A stretch of 13,763 nucleotides of DNA, from contig JAEWFU010000125.1 in NCBI GenBank assembly GCA_023388675.1, forward strand, positions 1-13,763, in the 5' to 3' direction. Both the position numbers and the translations under genes were made by a program. The notes beneath the pieces are model-generated. The model was not told where the DNA came from and made no database searches. It saw nothing but the letters and a program-made list of their open reading frames with translations. Of this stretch, positions 1 to 6,896 are shown piece after piece; within the stretch, counting starts at the first letter, position 1; the number at the start of each line of letters is the position of its first letter. Origin of the DNA: Pseudomonadota bacterium (GTDB taxonomy: Bacteria; Pseudomonadota; Alphaproteobacteria; Rhizobiales; Rhizobiaceae).

Positions 1-24
1 ACGACGTCTTCCAGGAAGACAGGC

Positions 25-273
25 TCACCGAGATAGGCCGCCCAACGGCACATCGCTCTTGCTTCCCCTGTTGTGCGTGCGCTCGTAGAGTTCGCGCACG
101 ATCCTCGACGCCGTAGTCTCGAACAGAAACGGCAAGAAAGCGTGAACGAGCGCCGCACCGCCGGCCAGGAACAGGCGCGAGGCGAACCAGGCGGCAAAGG
201 CCATATGGCCGAAATAGGTCTCGCCGACCGTTTCGGGATGGGCGGTGAAGATGCGGGCGATGCGCGTGGCCAT
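25..273 (-). CDS. DUF6356-like small membrane protein
   Basis: An 82-residue protein with a hydrophobic middle (about residues 24-52, including the stretch AFLPFLF) and a charged C-terminus. The opening RIFTAHPETVGETYFGH and the later HAFLPFLFETTASR match my memory of small alphaproteobacterial proteins annotated DUF6356; their function is unknown. The ATG is preceded by AGGGGA with about 7 nt spacing, a good Shine-Dalgarno that supports this start. Two short membrane-spanning segments or one hairpin are plausible. It is transcribed divergently from the AsnC-type regulator with 105 bp between the starts, so it could be that regulator's target, but this is inference from position only. The family call is from recall, not a search. 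Confidence 0.72.
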   Translation of the reverse strand: MATRIARIFTAHPETVGETYFGHMAFAAWFASRLFLAGGAALVHAFLPFLFETTASRIVRELYERTHNRGSKSDVPLGGLSR

Positions 274-343
274 GGACTTGTCCCCTATAGTTCAAGCCGG
301 CTCATGGTAGCCGTCGCGACCGATCAGAAATCCCAAACTGTCC

Positions 344-372
344 TTGATATACCAAAAATCCTGGGACACTAT
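344..372 (+). promoter_or_regulatory. Possible promoter of the asnC-type gene
   Basis: TTGATA at 344-349 and CACTAT at 367-372 are separated by 17 bp. The -10 match is weak (3 of 6). If it is used, transcription would begin near 379, the predicted start codon, which would make the mRNA leaderless. This agrees with the absence of a Shine-Dalgarno. The inverted repeat TGTCC/GGACA (339-343 and 364-368) overlaps it. Confidence 0.3.
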
Positions 373-378
373 CCCGAG

Positions 379-849
379 ATGAAGCACGAAATCGATACGA
401 TCGACCGGCGATTGCTTGCAGAACTCCAACGCGATGCGACTCTGACCGTCGACCAGCTTTCGGAGCGGCTGAACCTGTCGCGAAACGCATGCTGGAGGCG
501 CGTCAAGATATTGGAGGAAAAGGGCGTCATCACCGGGCGGGTCGCACTGGTCGATGCGGAGAAGCTCGGATTGGGACTTTCCGTCTTCGTGATCCTGCGC
601 ACCTCGCATCACGATCCCGACTGGCTGAAGCGGTTTCGAGACGCCGTGACGTCCTTTCCCGAAATCACCGGCGTCTATCGCATGTCGGGCGATCTCGACT
701 ACGTACTGCGCGCCCGCGTGGCCGATGTGAAGGCGTACGACCGGCTCTATCAACGCCTGATCGCGAAAGTGCCGCTGGACGACGTCTCCGCATCGTTCGT
801 CATGGAGGAGATCAAGGACACCACCATCGTGCCGGTCGAAGTGCGGTAG
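379..849 (+). CDS. Lrp/AsnC family transcriptional regulator
   Basis: A 156-residue protein of normal Lrp/AsnC length. Residues 1-60 form the N-terminal helix-turn-helix: the opening IDTIDRRLLAELQRDATLT, then LSERLNLSRNACWRRVKILEEKGVI. The rest is the RAM/AsnC ligand-binding domain, with EITGVYRMSGDLDYVLR and a C-terminal TTIVPV strand. The frame stays open upstream to about position 73, but the family starts immediately before the IDxIDRxLL helix, so the ATG at 379 is preferred over the ATG at 304. There is no Shine-Dalgarno before 379, and a weak promoter-like pair (344-349 and 367-372) would place transcription start at or near the ATG. A loose inverted repeat TGTCC (339-343)/GGACA (364-368) overlaps that region and might be an autoregulatory site. 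The effector, usually an amino acid, and the targets cannot be told. Confidence 0.9.
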   Translation: MKHEIDTIDRRLLAELQRDATLTVDQLSERLNLSRNACWRRVKILEEKGVITGRVALVDAEKLGLGLSVFVILRTSHHDPDWLKRFRDAVTSFPEITGVYRMSGDLDYVLRARVADVKAYDRLYQRLIAKVPLDDVSASFVMEEIKDTTIVPVEVR

Positions 850-897
850 CGTCTGAAAAGCGCTGGAAAGGGCATCGCGTCGATTGACCGACGCCGG

Positions 898-1401
898 ATG
901 CCCGGCCATAGCATGCACCTCATGAAGCCCGCTCCCAACTCCCGCTCCGCATCCGTCCTCGGCATCGTCCGCCTGCCGCATTCTCAGGGGCTGGCGCTGC
1001 CGGCATACGAGAGCGGCGGCGCAGCCGGCATGGATTTGCGTGCCGCAGTGCCTGAAGACCGTCCGCTGATCCTGCTGCCGGGACGGCGCGCATTGGTGCC
1101 TACAGGGCTGATCTTCGAGATTCCGGATGGCTACGAAGGGCAGGTGCGGCCTCGCTCCGGCCTCGCCTTCAAGCATGGCATCACCTGCCTCAACACGCCG
1201 GGCACCATCGACAGCGACTATCGCGGCGAGGTGCAGGTGCTGCTCGTCAATCTCGGTGACGAGGACTTCGCCATCGACCGCGGCATGCGCATCGCGCAGC
1301 TCATCCTCGCGCCCGTCAGCCATGCGGCGATCGAGGAGCGCGATATCGCCAACCAGACGGCGAGGGGTGCGGGCGGTTTCGGTTCGACGGGTACGAAATG
1401 A
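898..1401 (+). CDS. dut: dUTP diphosphatase (dUTPase)
   Basis: Hydrolyses dUTP to dUMP and pyrophosphate, keeping uracil out of DNA and supplying dTMP synthesis; cytoplasmic homotrimer. All five trimeric-dUTPase motifs are present in order: AGMDLRAA (43-50), RPRSGLA (84-90), [14 protein letters not shown] (99-112, with catalytic Asp105), RIAQLIL (131-137) and the C-terminal [10 protein letters not shown] (156-165). The length of 167 is slightly above the usual ~150 because of the N-terminus. ATGs at 898, 913 and 922 are all in frame and none has a clear Shine-Dalgarno. The conserved fold begins around residue 20, so the true start could be any of these. The last codon overlaps the start of the HAD gene as ATGA. 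The gene lies 48 bp after the AsnC-type gene and could share its transcript. Confidence 0.96.
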   Translation: MPGHSMHLMKPAPNSRSASVLGIVRLPHSQGLALPAYESGGAAGMDLRAAVPEDRPLILLPGRRALVPTGLIFEIPDGYEGQVRPRSGLAFKHGITCLNTPGTIDSDYRGEVQVLLVNLGDEDFAIDRGMRIAQLILAPVSHAAIEERDIANQTARGAGGFGSTGTK

Positions 1402-2087
1402 GTGCAGATACGCAAACGCCGCCGGGCCTCGTCATCTTCGATTGCGACGGCGTGCTGGTGAACACAGAGGAGCGCGCCAACCGGGTGCTTGCCGAATGGT
1501 TCTGCGCGGCAGGTCATGAAGTCACTTACGAATACTGCAGGCGCGTCTATTCCGGGCGCAGCATGAAGAGCGTGCAGGAAGAGATCGAAGCCGGCGACTA
1601 TCGGCTCGGCTTCGATCTCACCGAACGCTGGTATGGCTCGCTCCAGGAGATTTTCGGAGCGGGAGTCGACGCCATCCCCCACATCGAGGCCGTACTCGAT
1701 GCCGTGCGCGCAAGCGACATTCCCTGGTGCGTAGCCTCTTCCGCCAGAATCGAGAAGATGCATCTGACGCTCGGCTCTACGGGTCTGCTTCCCCATTTCG
1801 GGCACGCGCTTTACAGCTCGACCATGGTGAAGCGCGGCAAGCCGTTTCCCGATCTCTTTCTTCATGCGGCTCGTGAGATGGGCTTCGAGCCATCAGACTG
1901 CGTGGTGGTCGAAGACAGCGTACCGGGTACCCAGGCGGGTGTCGCGGCAGGCATGCGCGTCTTTTCCTATCACGCAGACCCGATGTCGGATCGCGAAGCG
2001 CTCGTGGCGGCAGGCGGCCTGCCGTTCGACGACATGCGGGAGCTGCCTTCGCTCATCCTTGGACAGCCGGTACTAAAACAGGCATGA
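1398..2087 (+). CDS. HAD-superfamily hydrolase (beta-phosphoglucomutase/phosphatase-like)
   Basis: A 229-residue HAD subfamily I protein with a cap domain inserted after motif I. Motif I is [11 protein letters not shown] (nucleophile Asp15, acid/base Asp17), motif II is the Ser114-Ser115 region in CVASSAR, motif III is the lysine in KRGKPFPD (Lys145 or Lys148), and motif IV is VVEDSVPG (Glu172-Asp173, Mg2+ binding). Residues 22-90 form a small helical cap. KPFPDLF and [10 protein letters not shown] are typical of the beta-phosphoglucomutase/2-deoxyglucose-6-phosphatase/GS1-like group, which act on small phosphorylated metabolites. The exact substrate cannot be predicted. The usual VDSE after motif I is VNTE here. 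The ATG overlaps the dut stop by 4 nt, so translation is probably coupled; a role in nucleotide housekeeping is a guess from position. Confidence 0.9.
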   Translation: MSADTQTPPGLVIFDCDGVLVNTEERANRVLAEWFCAAGHEVTYEYCRRVYSGRSMKSVQEEIEAGDYRLGFDLTERWYGSLQEIFGAGVDAIPHIEAVLDAVRASDIPWCVASSARIEKMHLTLGSTGLLPHFGHALYSSTMVKRGKPFPDLFLHAAREMGFEPSDCVVVEDSVPGTQAGVAAGMRVFSYHADPMSDREALVAAGGLPFDDMRELPSLILGQPVLKQA

Positions 2088-2104
2088 ACGAATCCGCCCC
2101 GCGC

Positions 2105-2134
2105 GCGTTTGGATTGATAGGAGATTCCAAACGC
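2105..2134 (+). promoter_or_regulatory. 9-bp inverted repeat upstream of a possible small ORF
   Basis: GCGTTTGGA (2105-2113) and TCCAAACGC (2126-2134) are perfect complements separated by 12 nt. No T-run follows, so it is not an obvious terminator. The right arm ends just before a GGGAGGA Shine-Dalgarno at 2136-2142. It could be an operator or an RNA hairpin in the leader of the small ORF at 2151. Confidence 0.5.
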
Positions 2135-2150
2135 CGGGAGGAACGCCCTA

Positions 2151-2243
2151 ATGCCCATCATCGACAGATCGACGATTGCGTTTCTTGCGCGAACGGAGTT
2201 CAGCCCACCCGATTGGCAGGCGAAGTGCGCGACCGTGACATAG
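2151..2243 (+). CDS. Possible 30-residue small protein or leader peptide
   Basis: ATG at 2151 opens a 30-codon frame ending at TAG 2241-2243. It is preceded by GGGAGGA at 2136-2142 with 8 nt spacing, one of the strongest Shine-Dalgarno matches in the window. The peptide begins MPIIDRSTIAFLARTEF and contains PPDW; it has no signal peptide, no membrane segment and one cysteine. About 72% of third codon positions are G or C, fairly compatible with coding but weak evidence at this length. It sits between a 9-bp inverted repeat and an intrinsic terminator, so it could be a self-contained transcription unit. I do not recognise it. It may also be chance in an untranslated region after the HAD gene. 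Confidence 0.3.
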   Translation: MPIIDRSTIAFLARTEFSPPDWQAKCATVT

Positions 2244-2250
2244 CGAGGTT

Positions 2251-2283
2251 CGGCCGCTGAGTAGCGGATCAGTCTCGCGGCCG
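2251..2283 (+). repeat. 7-bp hairpin before the terminator
   Basis: CGGCCGC (2251-2257) and GCGGCCG (2277-2283) are perfect complements with a 19-nt loop. It immediately precedes the terminator-like hairpin at 2287 and would form a tandem structured 3' end. It is GC-rich and may simply add stability. Confidence 0.35.
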
Positions 2284-2286
2284 GGC

Positions 2287-2333
2287 AAGGCGGCGCTGGC
2301 GCCTCTCGTGGCTGCCGCGCCGCTTTTTCCTTT
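2287..2333 (+). terminator. Intrinsic (Rho-independent) terminator
   Basis: The stem AAGGCGGCGC (2287-2296) pairs with GCGCCGCTTT (2317-2326) with one G-U pair and a 20-nt loop. It is followed by a T-rich tract (TTTTTCCTTT from 2324). It would end transcripts from dut/HAD or from the possible small ORF, and separates them from the unit starting at 2465. Confidence 0.65.
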
Positions 2334-2464
2334 GTGAAAGCGTCAACTTCGTGGCCTGAGGATCCCGCATGTCAGTATGAAGTTGCTGGACCAACCGTCG
2401 ACCTTTGCGGACAGACGCGCCGGGACTTAACCTGTACGCTCGCGACGAGCCAGCGGAGGAACTC
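2334..2464 (+). promoter_or_regulatory. Leader and weak promoter region of the PEP-mutase/hydroxyproline unit
   Basis: This is the rest of the gap before 2465. It contains an inverted repeat CAACTTC (2344-2350)/GAAGTTG (2379-2385). It also contains a weak promoter-like pair, TTGCGG (2405-2410) and TAACCT (2428-2433), with 17 bp spacing. The Shine-Dalgarno GGAGGA (2455-2460) lies 4 nt before the ATG. No clear operator for a hydroxyproline regulator is recognisable. Confidence 0.3.
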
Positions 2465-3271
2465 ATGAACAAGGCGGAAGAATTCAGACGGCTGCACGAC
2501 GGTCCCGGCGCATTCGTCATCCCCAATCCATGGGACATCGGCACGGCGAAGCTGCTGGCCAATATGGGCTTCAAGGCACTGGCGACCACGAGCGCGGGTT
2601 ACGCGTTCTCCCGCGGCCTGCCGGACGGCGGCGTCGACTTCGATGCGATGCTCGTACACTGTCGCGAACTGGTCGAAGCGGTGGACGTCCCCGTCTCGGC
2701 CGATTTGGAGAAAGGCAAGGGCGACGGGCCCGAAGATGCCGCGGAGACGATCAGGCGCGCCGCGTCCACGGGGCTCGCCGGATGCTCCATCGAGGATTCG
2801 ACCGGCGACCCGGAAAAGCCGATCTTCGAATTCTCGCACGCGGTGGAACGCGTCGCGGCGGCTGTCGAAGCCGTCCGCGCGCTCGGGCACGACTTCGTCT
2901 TCACCGCGCGTGCGGAGAATTTTCTCTGGGGCCGCCCCGATCTCGACGACACGATCCGTCGCCTGCAGGCGTTCGAAAAGGCCGGCGCGGACGTGCTCTA
3001 TGCGCCCGGCCTCTCGGAGATCGCCGATGTGAAAACCGTCTGTGCCAGCGTCGGCAAGCCGGTTAACGTGCTGGCCGTGCAAGGTTCTTCTGTCGCCACC
3101 CTGTCGGAGGCAGGCGCACGTCGTGTATCGGTGGGCTCAAAGCTGACCACCGCGGCATTCGGCGCCGTGGAGGCCGCGGGCAAGGAGATGCTGGAAGGCG
3201 GCACGTTCGAGTTCTCGCGGCAGGTCATGTCGTTCGCCAGGCTCCAGGCCATGTTCTCGGAAGGCCGTTGA
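2465..3271 (+). CDS. PEP mutase/isocitrate lyase superfamily protein
   Basis: A 268-residue TIM-barrel protein of the PEP phosphonomutase/2-methylisocitrate lyase superfamily (PF13714 type). Landmarks are NPWDIGTAKLL (21-31), ATTSAGYAFSRG (40-51), the metal-binding segment VSADLEKGKGD (77-87; Asp80, Glu82), CSIEDSTGD (107-115; Glu110-Asp111), TARAENFLWGRPDL (147-160) and ADVLYAPGL (175-183). The KKCGH catalytic loop of true isocitrate lyases is absent, so it is not a glyoxylate-cycle enzyme. Members of this branch are often annotated carboxyvinyl-carboxyphosphonate phosphorylmutase, but their reactions are mostly unknown; C-C or P-C bond chemistry on an oxaloacetate-like enolate is expected. 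The ATG at 2465 has GGAGGA upstream; an in-frame extension to 2405 lacks family similarity. Its stop overlaps the next start as TGATG, implying coupling to the hydroxyproline enzyme. Confidence 0.9.
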   Translation: MNKAEEFRRLHDGPGAFVIPNPWDIGTAKLLANMGFKALATTSAGYAFSRGLPDGGVDFDAMLVHCRELVEAVDVPVSADLEKGKGDGPEDAAETIRRAASTGLAGCSIEDSTGDPEKPIFEFSHAVERVAAAVEAVRALGHDFVFTARAENFLWGRPDLDDTIRRLQAFEKAGADVLYAPGLSEIADVKTVCASVGKPVNVLAVQGSSVATLSEAGARRVSVGSKLTTAAFGAVEAAGKEMLEGGTFEFSRQVMSFARLQAMFSEGR

Positions 3272-4275
3272 TGGCGGACAATCTGCGCGTTGTCGACATG
3301 CATACCGGCGGCGAGCCATTGCGGATCGTCACCGCCGGCTACCCGCCGCTGCCGCAAGGCACGATCCTCCAGAAGCGCGCCTTCGTGCGTGACAACCTCG
3401 ACCATCTGCGCCGGCTGCTGATGTTCGAGCCGCGCGGCCATTTCGACATGTACGGGACGTTGCTGGTCGAGCCCGACCTGCCGGGCGCCGACCTCGCCGT
3501 GCTGTTCATGCACAATGAGGGTTATTCGACGATGTGCGGCCACGCCATCCTGGCGCTGGGCCGATATGCGGTCGACGAGGGACTGGTCGCCAAAACCGAA
3601 CCGGTCACCGTCGTCAACATCGAGTGTCCCTGCGGACTCGTGAAGGCAGAGGTGGACGTCGAGGACGGCCGCGCAGGTGCGGTCTCGTTCGAAAGCGTGC
3701 CGTCCTTCCTGTTCGCATCGGATTGCCAGATCGAGGTCCCCGGCCATGGGACGATCCGGTTCGACATCGCCTATGGCGGCGCGTTCTACGCATTGGCCGA
3801 CTGCCGTCAGTTTGGGCTCGAATTCGGCCGCGATTCCGTTCGTGCCTTTGCGGATGCCGCGGCAGTGCTGACCGAAAGCGCGAAGGTGGCCGTTCCCCTT
3901 TCCCATCCCGACCACGACAACCTCGCCTTCCTCTACGGCTCGATCCTGACGGATGGCGGCGACGGCTCCGGCGGACACCCGACGAAGAATGTCTGCGTCT
4001 TCGCCGACCGGCAGGTCGACCGGTCGCCGACGGGTTCCGGCGTCACGGCACGGCTTGCCGCGATGCACGCCAAGAGAGAGGTCGCGGTGGGCGAGACGCG
4101 CACCTTCGAAAGCATCGTCGGCTCGCGCTTCGAGGGAACCGTCGCACGGCTGGCGAAGGCCGGCGACACGGATGCCGTGACCGTGCGTGTGTCGGGCCGT
4201 GCCTTCTACAGCGGACGCGCCGAGTTCATCGTCGAGGACGACGATCCGCTCGGCGCCGGTTTCATCGTGCGCTGA
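3271..4275 (+). CDS. trans-3-hydroxy-L-proline dehydratase (proline racemase family)
   Basis: A 334-residue proline-racemase-fold protein. MHTGGEP (10-16), MCGHA (88-92, catalytic Cys89) and DRSPTGSGVTA (250-260) identify the family. In racemases and 4-hydroxyproline epimerases the second motif is DRSPCGTG with a second catalytic cysteine; here Thr254 replaces it. That is the known signature of trans-3-hydroxy-L-proline dehydratase (L3HYPDH/LhpH type), which eliminates water to give delta1-pyrroline-2-carboxylate. That product is normally reduced to proline by an ornithine-cyclodeaminase-like reductase, not seen in this window. The ATG at 3271 shares one base with the upstream stop; the TTG at 3268 just before it is unnecessary. 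The last 14 bases overlap the convergent sitD end. Substrate assignment rests on the Cys/Thr pair. Confidence 0.92.
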   Translation: MADNLRVVDMHTGGEPLRIVTAGYPPLPQGTILQKRAFVRDNLDHLRRLLMFEPRGHFDMYGTLLVEPDLPGADLAVLFMHNEGYSTMCGHAILALGRYAVDEGLVAKTEPVTVVNIECPCGLVKAEVDVEDGRAGAVSFESVPSFLFASDCQIEVPGHGTIRFDIAYGGAFYALADCRQFGLEFGRDSVRAFADAAAVLTESAKVAVPLSHPDHDNLAFLYGSILTDGGDGSGGHPTKNVCVFADRQVDRSPTGSGVTARLAAMHAKREVAVGETRTFESIVGSRFEGTVARLAKAGDTDAVTVRVSGRAFYSGRAEFIVEDDDPLGAGFIVR

Positions 4276-5104
4276 TTGCGGACTTCGCCGACGGCTTCCG
4301 TATCTGAGACCAGACGAAAGCTGCGATGAAGACCAGCGTCATCAAGACCACAATGGTGGGCGCGGGCGCGCTGTCGATGAAGAAGGAGAGGTAGACGCCG
4401 AGAAAGGCGCAACCGACCGCGATGGAAACCGCGACCGCCAGCATCGCCTCGAAGCGGCGGGTCAGGAGGAATGCAATCGCGCCCGGCGCGATCAGCATGG
4501 CGATCGCCAGAATGATGCCGACCGCCTTGAGCGCGCCGACGATGGTCAGGGACAGGATCGCCAGCAACCCGTAGTGGTAGAACCGCACCGGCAGGCCGAT
4601 GGCGCGCGCATGCTGGGCGTCGAATGCGTGCAGAAGCAGGTCGCGGCGGAGCAGGCCGACAAAGCCGATCGCGATCAGGGCTATGACGCCCGTTTCGGCC
4701 ACGTCGTTCCAGGTCACACCCAGAATGTTGCCGAACAGCACATGCAGCAGGTGCAGTTCGCTCTCGATCATCGAGAACATGACGATGCCGAGCCCGAACA
4801 TGCCGGAAAACACGACGCCCATGACGGTGTCCTCCTTGACGCGACTGTTTTCTCTCAGGAAGCCAACGGCAAGCGCGCAGAACATGCCGGCAGCGAACGC
4901 GCCGACGGCAAGCGGCAGGCCGGCGAGATAGGCCAGCACCACGCCCGGCAGCACCGCGTGGCTTATTGCATCACCCATCAGCGACCAACCCTTGAGGATC
5001 AGGAAGGACGACAGCAGTCCCATCGGCGCGGCCACAAGGACCGAGATGACGAAGGCCTGCTGCATGAAGGGGAACTGGAAGGGCAGAAGCAGCGTGTCGA
5101 TCAT
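4262..5104 (-). CDS. sitD: Manganese/iron ABC transporter permease SitD
   Basis: A 280-residue inner-membrane permease of the ABC-3 (ZnuB/MntB/SitCD) family. It has many hydrophobic helices and the typical LKGWSLMGDAISHAVLPGVVLAYLAG near residues 37-62. It also has DAQHARAIGLP (family motif before the C-terminal helices) and ALKAVGIILAIAMLIAPGAIAFLLT. It would pair with SitC to form the membrane channel. The start overlaps the sitC stop by 4 nt (ATGA), and it is the last gene of the operon. Its 3' end overlaps the convergent hydroxyproline dehydratase gene by 14 bp, leaving no room for an intergenic terminator. Mn rather than Zn is inferred from the mur neighbour and SitA. Confidence 0.93.
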   Translation of the reverse strand: MIDTLLLPFQFPFMQQAFVISVLVAAPMGLLSSFLILKGWSLMGDAISHAVLPGVVLAYLAGLPLAVGAFAAGMFCALAVGFLRENSRVKEDTVMGVVFSGMFGLGIVMFSMIESELHLLHVLFGNILGVTWNDVAETGVIALIAIGFVGLLRRDLLLHAFDAQHARAIGLPVRFYHYGLLAILSLTIVGALKAVGIILAIAMLIAPGAIAFLLTRRFEAMLAVAVSIAVGCAFLGVYLSFFIDSAPAPTIVVLMTLVFIAAFVWSQIRKPSAKSAISAR

Positions 5105-5961
5105 CGAGCAGCCTCGATCGCCGCGCGCGCCTGCCTGCGCGCCGCAAGCAGGCCATGCTTCGGTGCAAGGAAGAACGCCGCCAGGAAAATCAGCGTCTGC
5201 AGCACGACGATGATGCCACCGGTCGCGCCATCGATGAAGTAGCTCGCATAGGCGCCCACAAGGCTGGTCAGTGAGCCTATCGCCACACTGATGAGGATCA
5301 GCCGCGGAAACCGGTCAGTCAGCAGATAGGCCGTCGCGCCCGGCGTGACGACCATGGCGATGACGAGGAACGCGCCCACCGTCTGCAGTGCCGCAACCGT
5401 GCAGGCCGACAGCAGCGTGAAGAACAATACACGCAGCAGGCCGGGCCGCAGGCCGATCGAACGGGCGTGGTTCTCGTCGAAGAAGGTGACCATCAGGTCC
5501 TTCCATTTGACGATGAGGATCGCCAGCGAGACGCCGGCGATGATGACGAGCTGCAAGGTGTCTGCCGGCGTCACTGCAAGGATGTTGCCGAGCACGATGG
5601 TCTGGATGTTCACGGAAGCCGGCGACAGCGATACCATGAAGAGGCCGATGCCGAAGAAGGAGGTGAAGATCAGCCCGATCACCGCATCCTCACGCAGCCG
5701 CGTCTGGGTCGTCAGGAACAGCATCGCGCCGGCGGCAAGCCCACCGGAGAAGAATGCGCCCACCGCAAAAGGCAACCCCAGCATGTAGGCACCGGCAACG
5801 CCCGGAACGATGGCATGCGAGAGCGCATCGCCAATCAGCGACCAGCCCTTGAGCATCAGATAGGCCGACAGGAAGGCGCATACGGCACCGACCAGCGCCG
5901 AGACCCACATCGCGTTGACCATGTAGCCGTAGGAGAACGGCTCCAGCATCAAAGCGGTCAT
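5101..5961 (-). CDS. sitC: Manganese/iron ABC transporter permease SitC
   Basis: A 286-residue ABC-3 family inner-membrane permease, paralogous to the downstream SitD. The family motif [19 protein letters not shown] lies at about residues 38-56, followed by [11 protein letters not shown] and [25 protein letters not shown]. About eight hydrophobic helices are expected. The C-terminus is a short basic cytoplasmic tail ([14 protein letters not shown]). Start and stop both overlap neighbouring genes by 4 nt (sitB upstream, sitD downstream), consistent with a translationally coupled complex with two different permease subunits, as in Sit systems. Confidence 0.94.
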   Translation of the reverse strand: MTALMLEPFSYGYMVNAMWVSALVGAVCAFLSAYLMLKGWSLIGDALSHAIVPGVAGAYMLGLPFAVGAFFSGGLAAGAMLFLTTQTRLREDAVIGLIFTSFFGIGLFMVSLSPASVNIQTIVLGNILAVTPADTLQLVIIAGVSLAILIVKWKDLMVTFFDENHARSIGLRPGLLRVLFFTLLSACTVAALQTVGAFLVIAMVVTPGATAYLLTDRFPRLILISVAIGSLTSLVGAYASYFIDGATGGIIVVLQTLIFLAAFFLAPKHGLLAARRQARAAIEAAR

Positions 5962-6896
5962 CGCGGGTCATCTCCCCTCGATGGAGCATCTTCCTCCGCT
6001 TCGGGCGTGCCGCCGGTCGACTGCGCCTTGTCGCCGTAGAGAACGAAGGGGCGCTCATCATCCGTCAGGACGGTCAATTGACGCGCATCCTCGTCATCGT
6101 GCAGTTCGGAACCACCCAGCACGAAATGGCGCAGGACGCCACCGAAGGCCGCCTCCAGATTGGGCCTCGTGAAGACCTCGCTCGTCAGGCCGGCCGCGAG
6201 AACGGTGCGGTTGAGCAGAACGGCACGGTCGCAGAACTCCGGCACCGAACCGAGGTTGTGCGTGGAGACCAGCATCACGCGACCCTCGTCGCGCAGCGAG
6301 CGCAGCAGCGCGATGATGGCTTCCTCGGTGGTGACGTCGACGCCTGTGAACGGCTCGTCGAGCAGGATCACCTGCCCTTCCTGGGCAAGCGCGCGCGCCA
6401 GGAAGACGCGTTTCTTCTGGCCACCCGAAAGCTCTCCGATCTGGCGCTTGCGGAAACCGGACATGCCAACGCGCTCCAGCGCTTCGTCGACCATGCGCCG
6501 GTCGTTCGCCGACGCCATGCGCAGGAAGTTCATGTGGCCGTAGCGGCCCATCATCACCACGTCCTCGACGAGGATCGGGAAGTTCCAGTCGACCTCCTCG
6601 GCCTGCGGAACATAGGCGACGACATTGCGACGCAGGGCACGGCCGGCCGGTTCGCCCATGATCGAGACGGAGCCCGCAGCGAGCGGCACAAACCCCATGA
6701 TCGCCTTGAAAAGCGTCGACTTGCCGCTACCGTTGACGCCAACCAGCGCCGTGATGGTGCCGCGTGGGATCGAGAAGCCGGCATCGATCAGCGCCGCCTG
6801 GCCGTTGCGATAGGTGACTGTCACATTCCTGACGTCGAGACCGGCGCTTGACGCACCGGCCTGTCTGGACAGCGGTTTTTCCGCCGCAACATTCAT
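5958..6896 (-). CDS. sitB: Manganese/iron ABC transporter ATP-binding protein SitB
   Basis: A 312-residue cytoplasmic ABC ATPase that powers the SitCD channel. Walker A is GVNGSGKST (53-61), the Q-loop glutamine is Gln98 in [13 protein letters not shown], the signature is LSGGQKKR (156-163), Walker B is VILLDEP (176-182), and the switch histidine is His213 in [30 protein letters not shown] is characteristic of metal-chelate (Mn/Zn/Fe) importer ATPases. Beyond the usual end near residue 262 there is a roughly 50-residue acidic tail ([19 protein letters not shown]) with no recognised domain. Both ends overlap sitA and sitC by 4 nt. Confidence 0.95.
   Translation of the reverse strand: MNVAAEKPLSRQAGASSAGLDVRNVTVTYRNGQAALIDAGFSIPRGTITALVGVNGSGKSTLFKAIMGFVPLAAGSVSIMGEPAGRALRRNVVAYVPQAEEVDWNFPILVEDVVMMGRYGHMNFLRMASANDRRMVDEALERVGMSGFRKRQIGELSGGQKKRVFLARALAQEGQVILLDEPFTGVDVTTEEAIIALLRSLRDEGRVMLVSTHNLGSVPEFCDRAVLLNRTVLAAGLTSEVFTRPNLEAAFGGVLRHFVLGGSELHDDEDARQLTVLTDDERPFVLYGDKAQSTGGTPEAEEDAPSRGDDPR

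Noticed and set aside
73..378. N-terminal extension of the AsnC-type regulator by up to 102 residues
   Set aside because: It runs antisense through the small membrane protein gene, has no family similarity, and the helix-turn-helix begins right after the ATG at 379.
3268..3270. TTG as the start of the hydroxyproline dehydratase
   Set aside because: An ATG follows immediately and gives the usual N-terminus; the TGATG overlap is a standard coupled start.
2465..3271. Isocitrate lyase (aceA) or methylisocitrate lyase (prpB)
   Set aside because: The KKCGH catalytic loop is missing, and the protein is too short for aceA. It fits the PF13714 PEP-mutase-like group better.
4187..5242. A 351-codon plus-strand frame
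   Set aside because: It is antisense to sitD and sitC; the translation is His/Asp/Arg-rich low-complexity, typical of a membrane protein gene read backwards.
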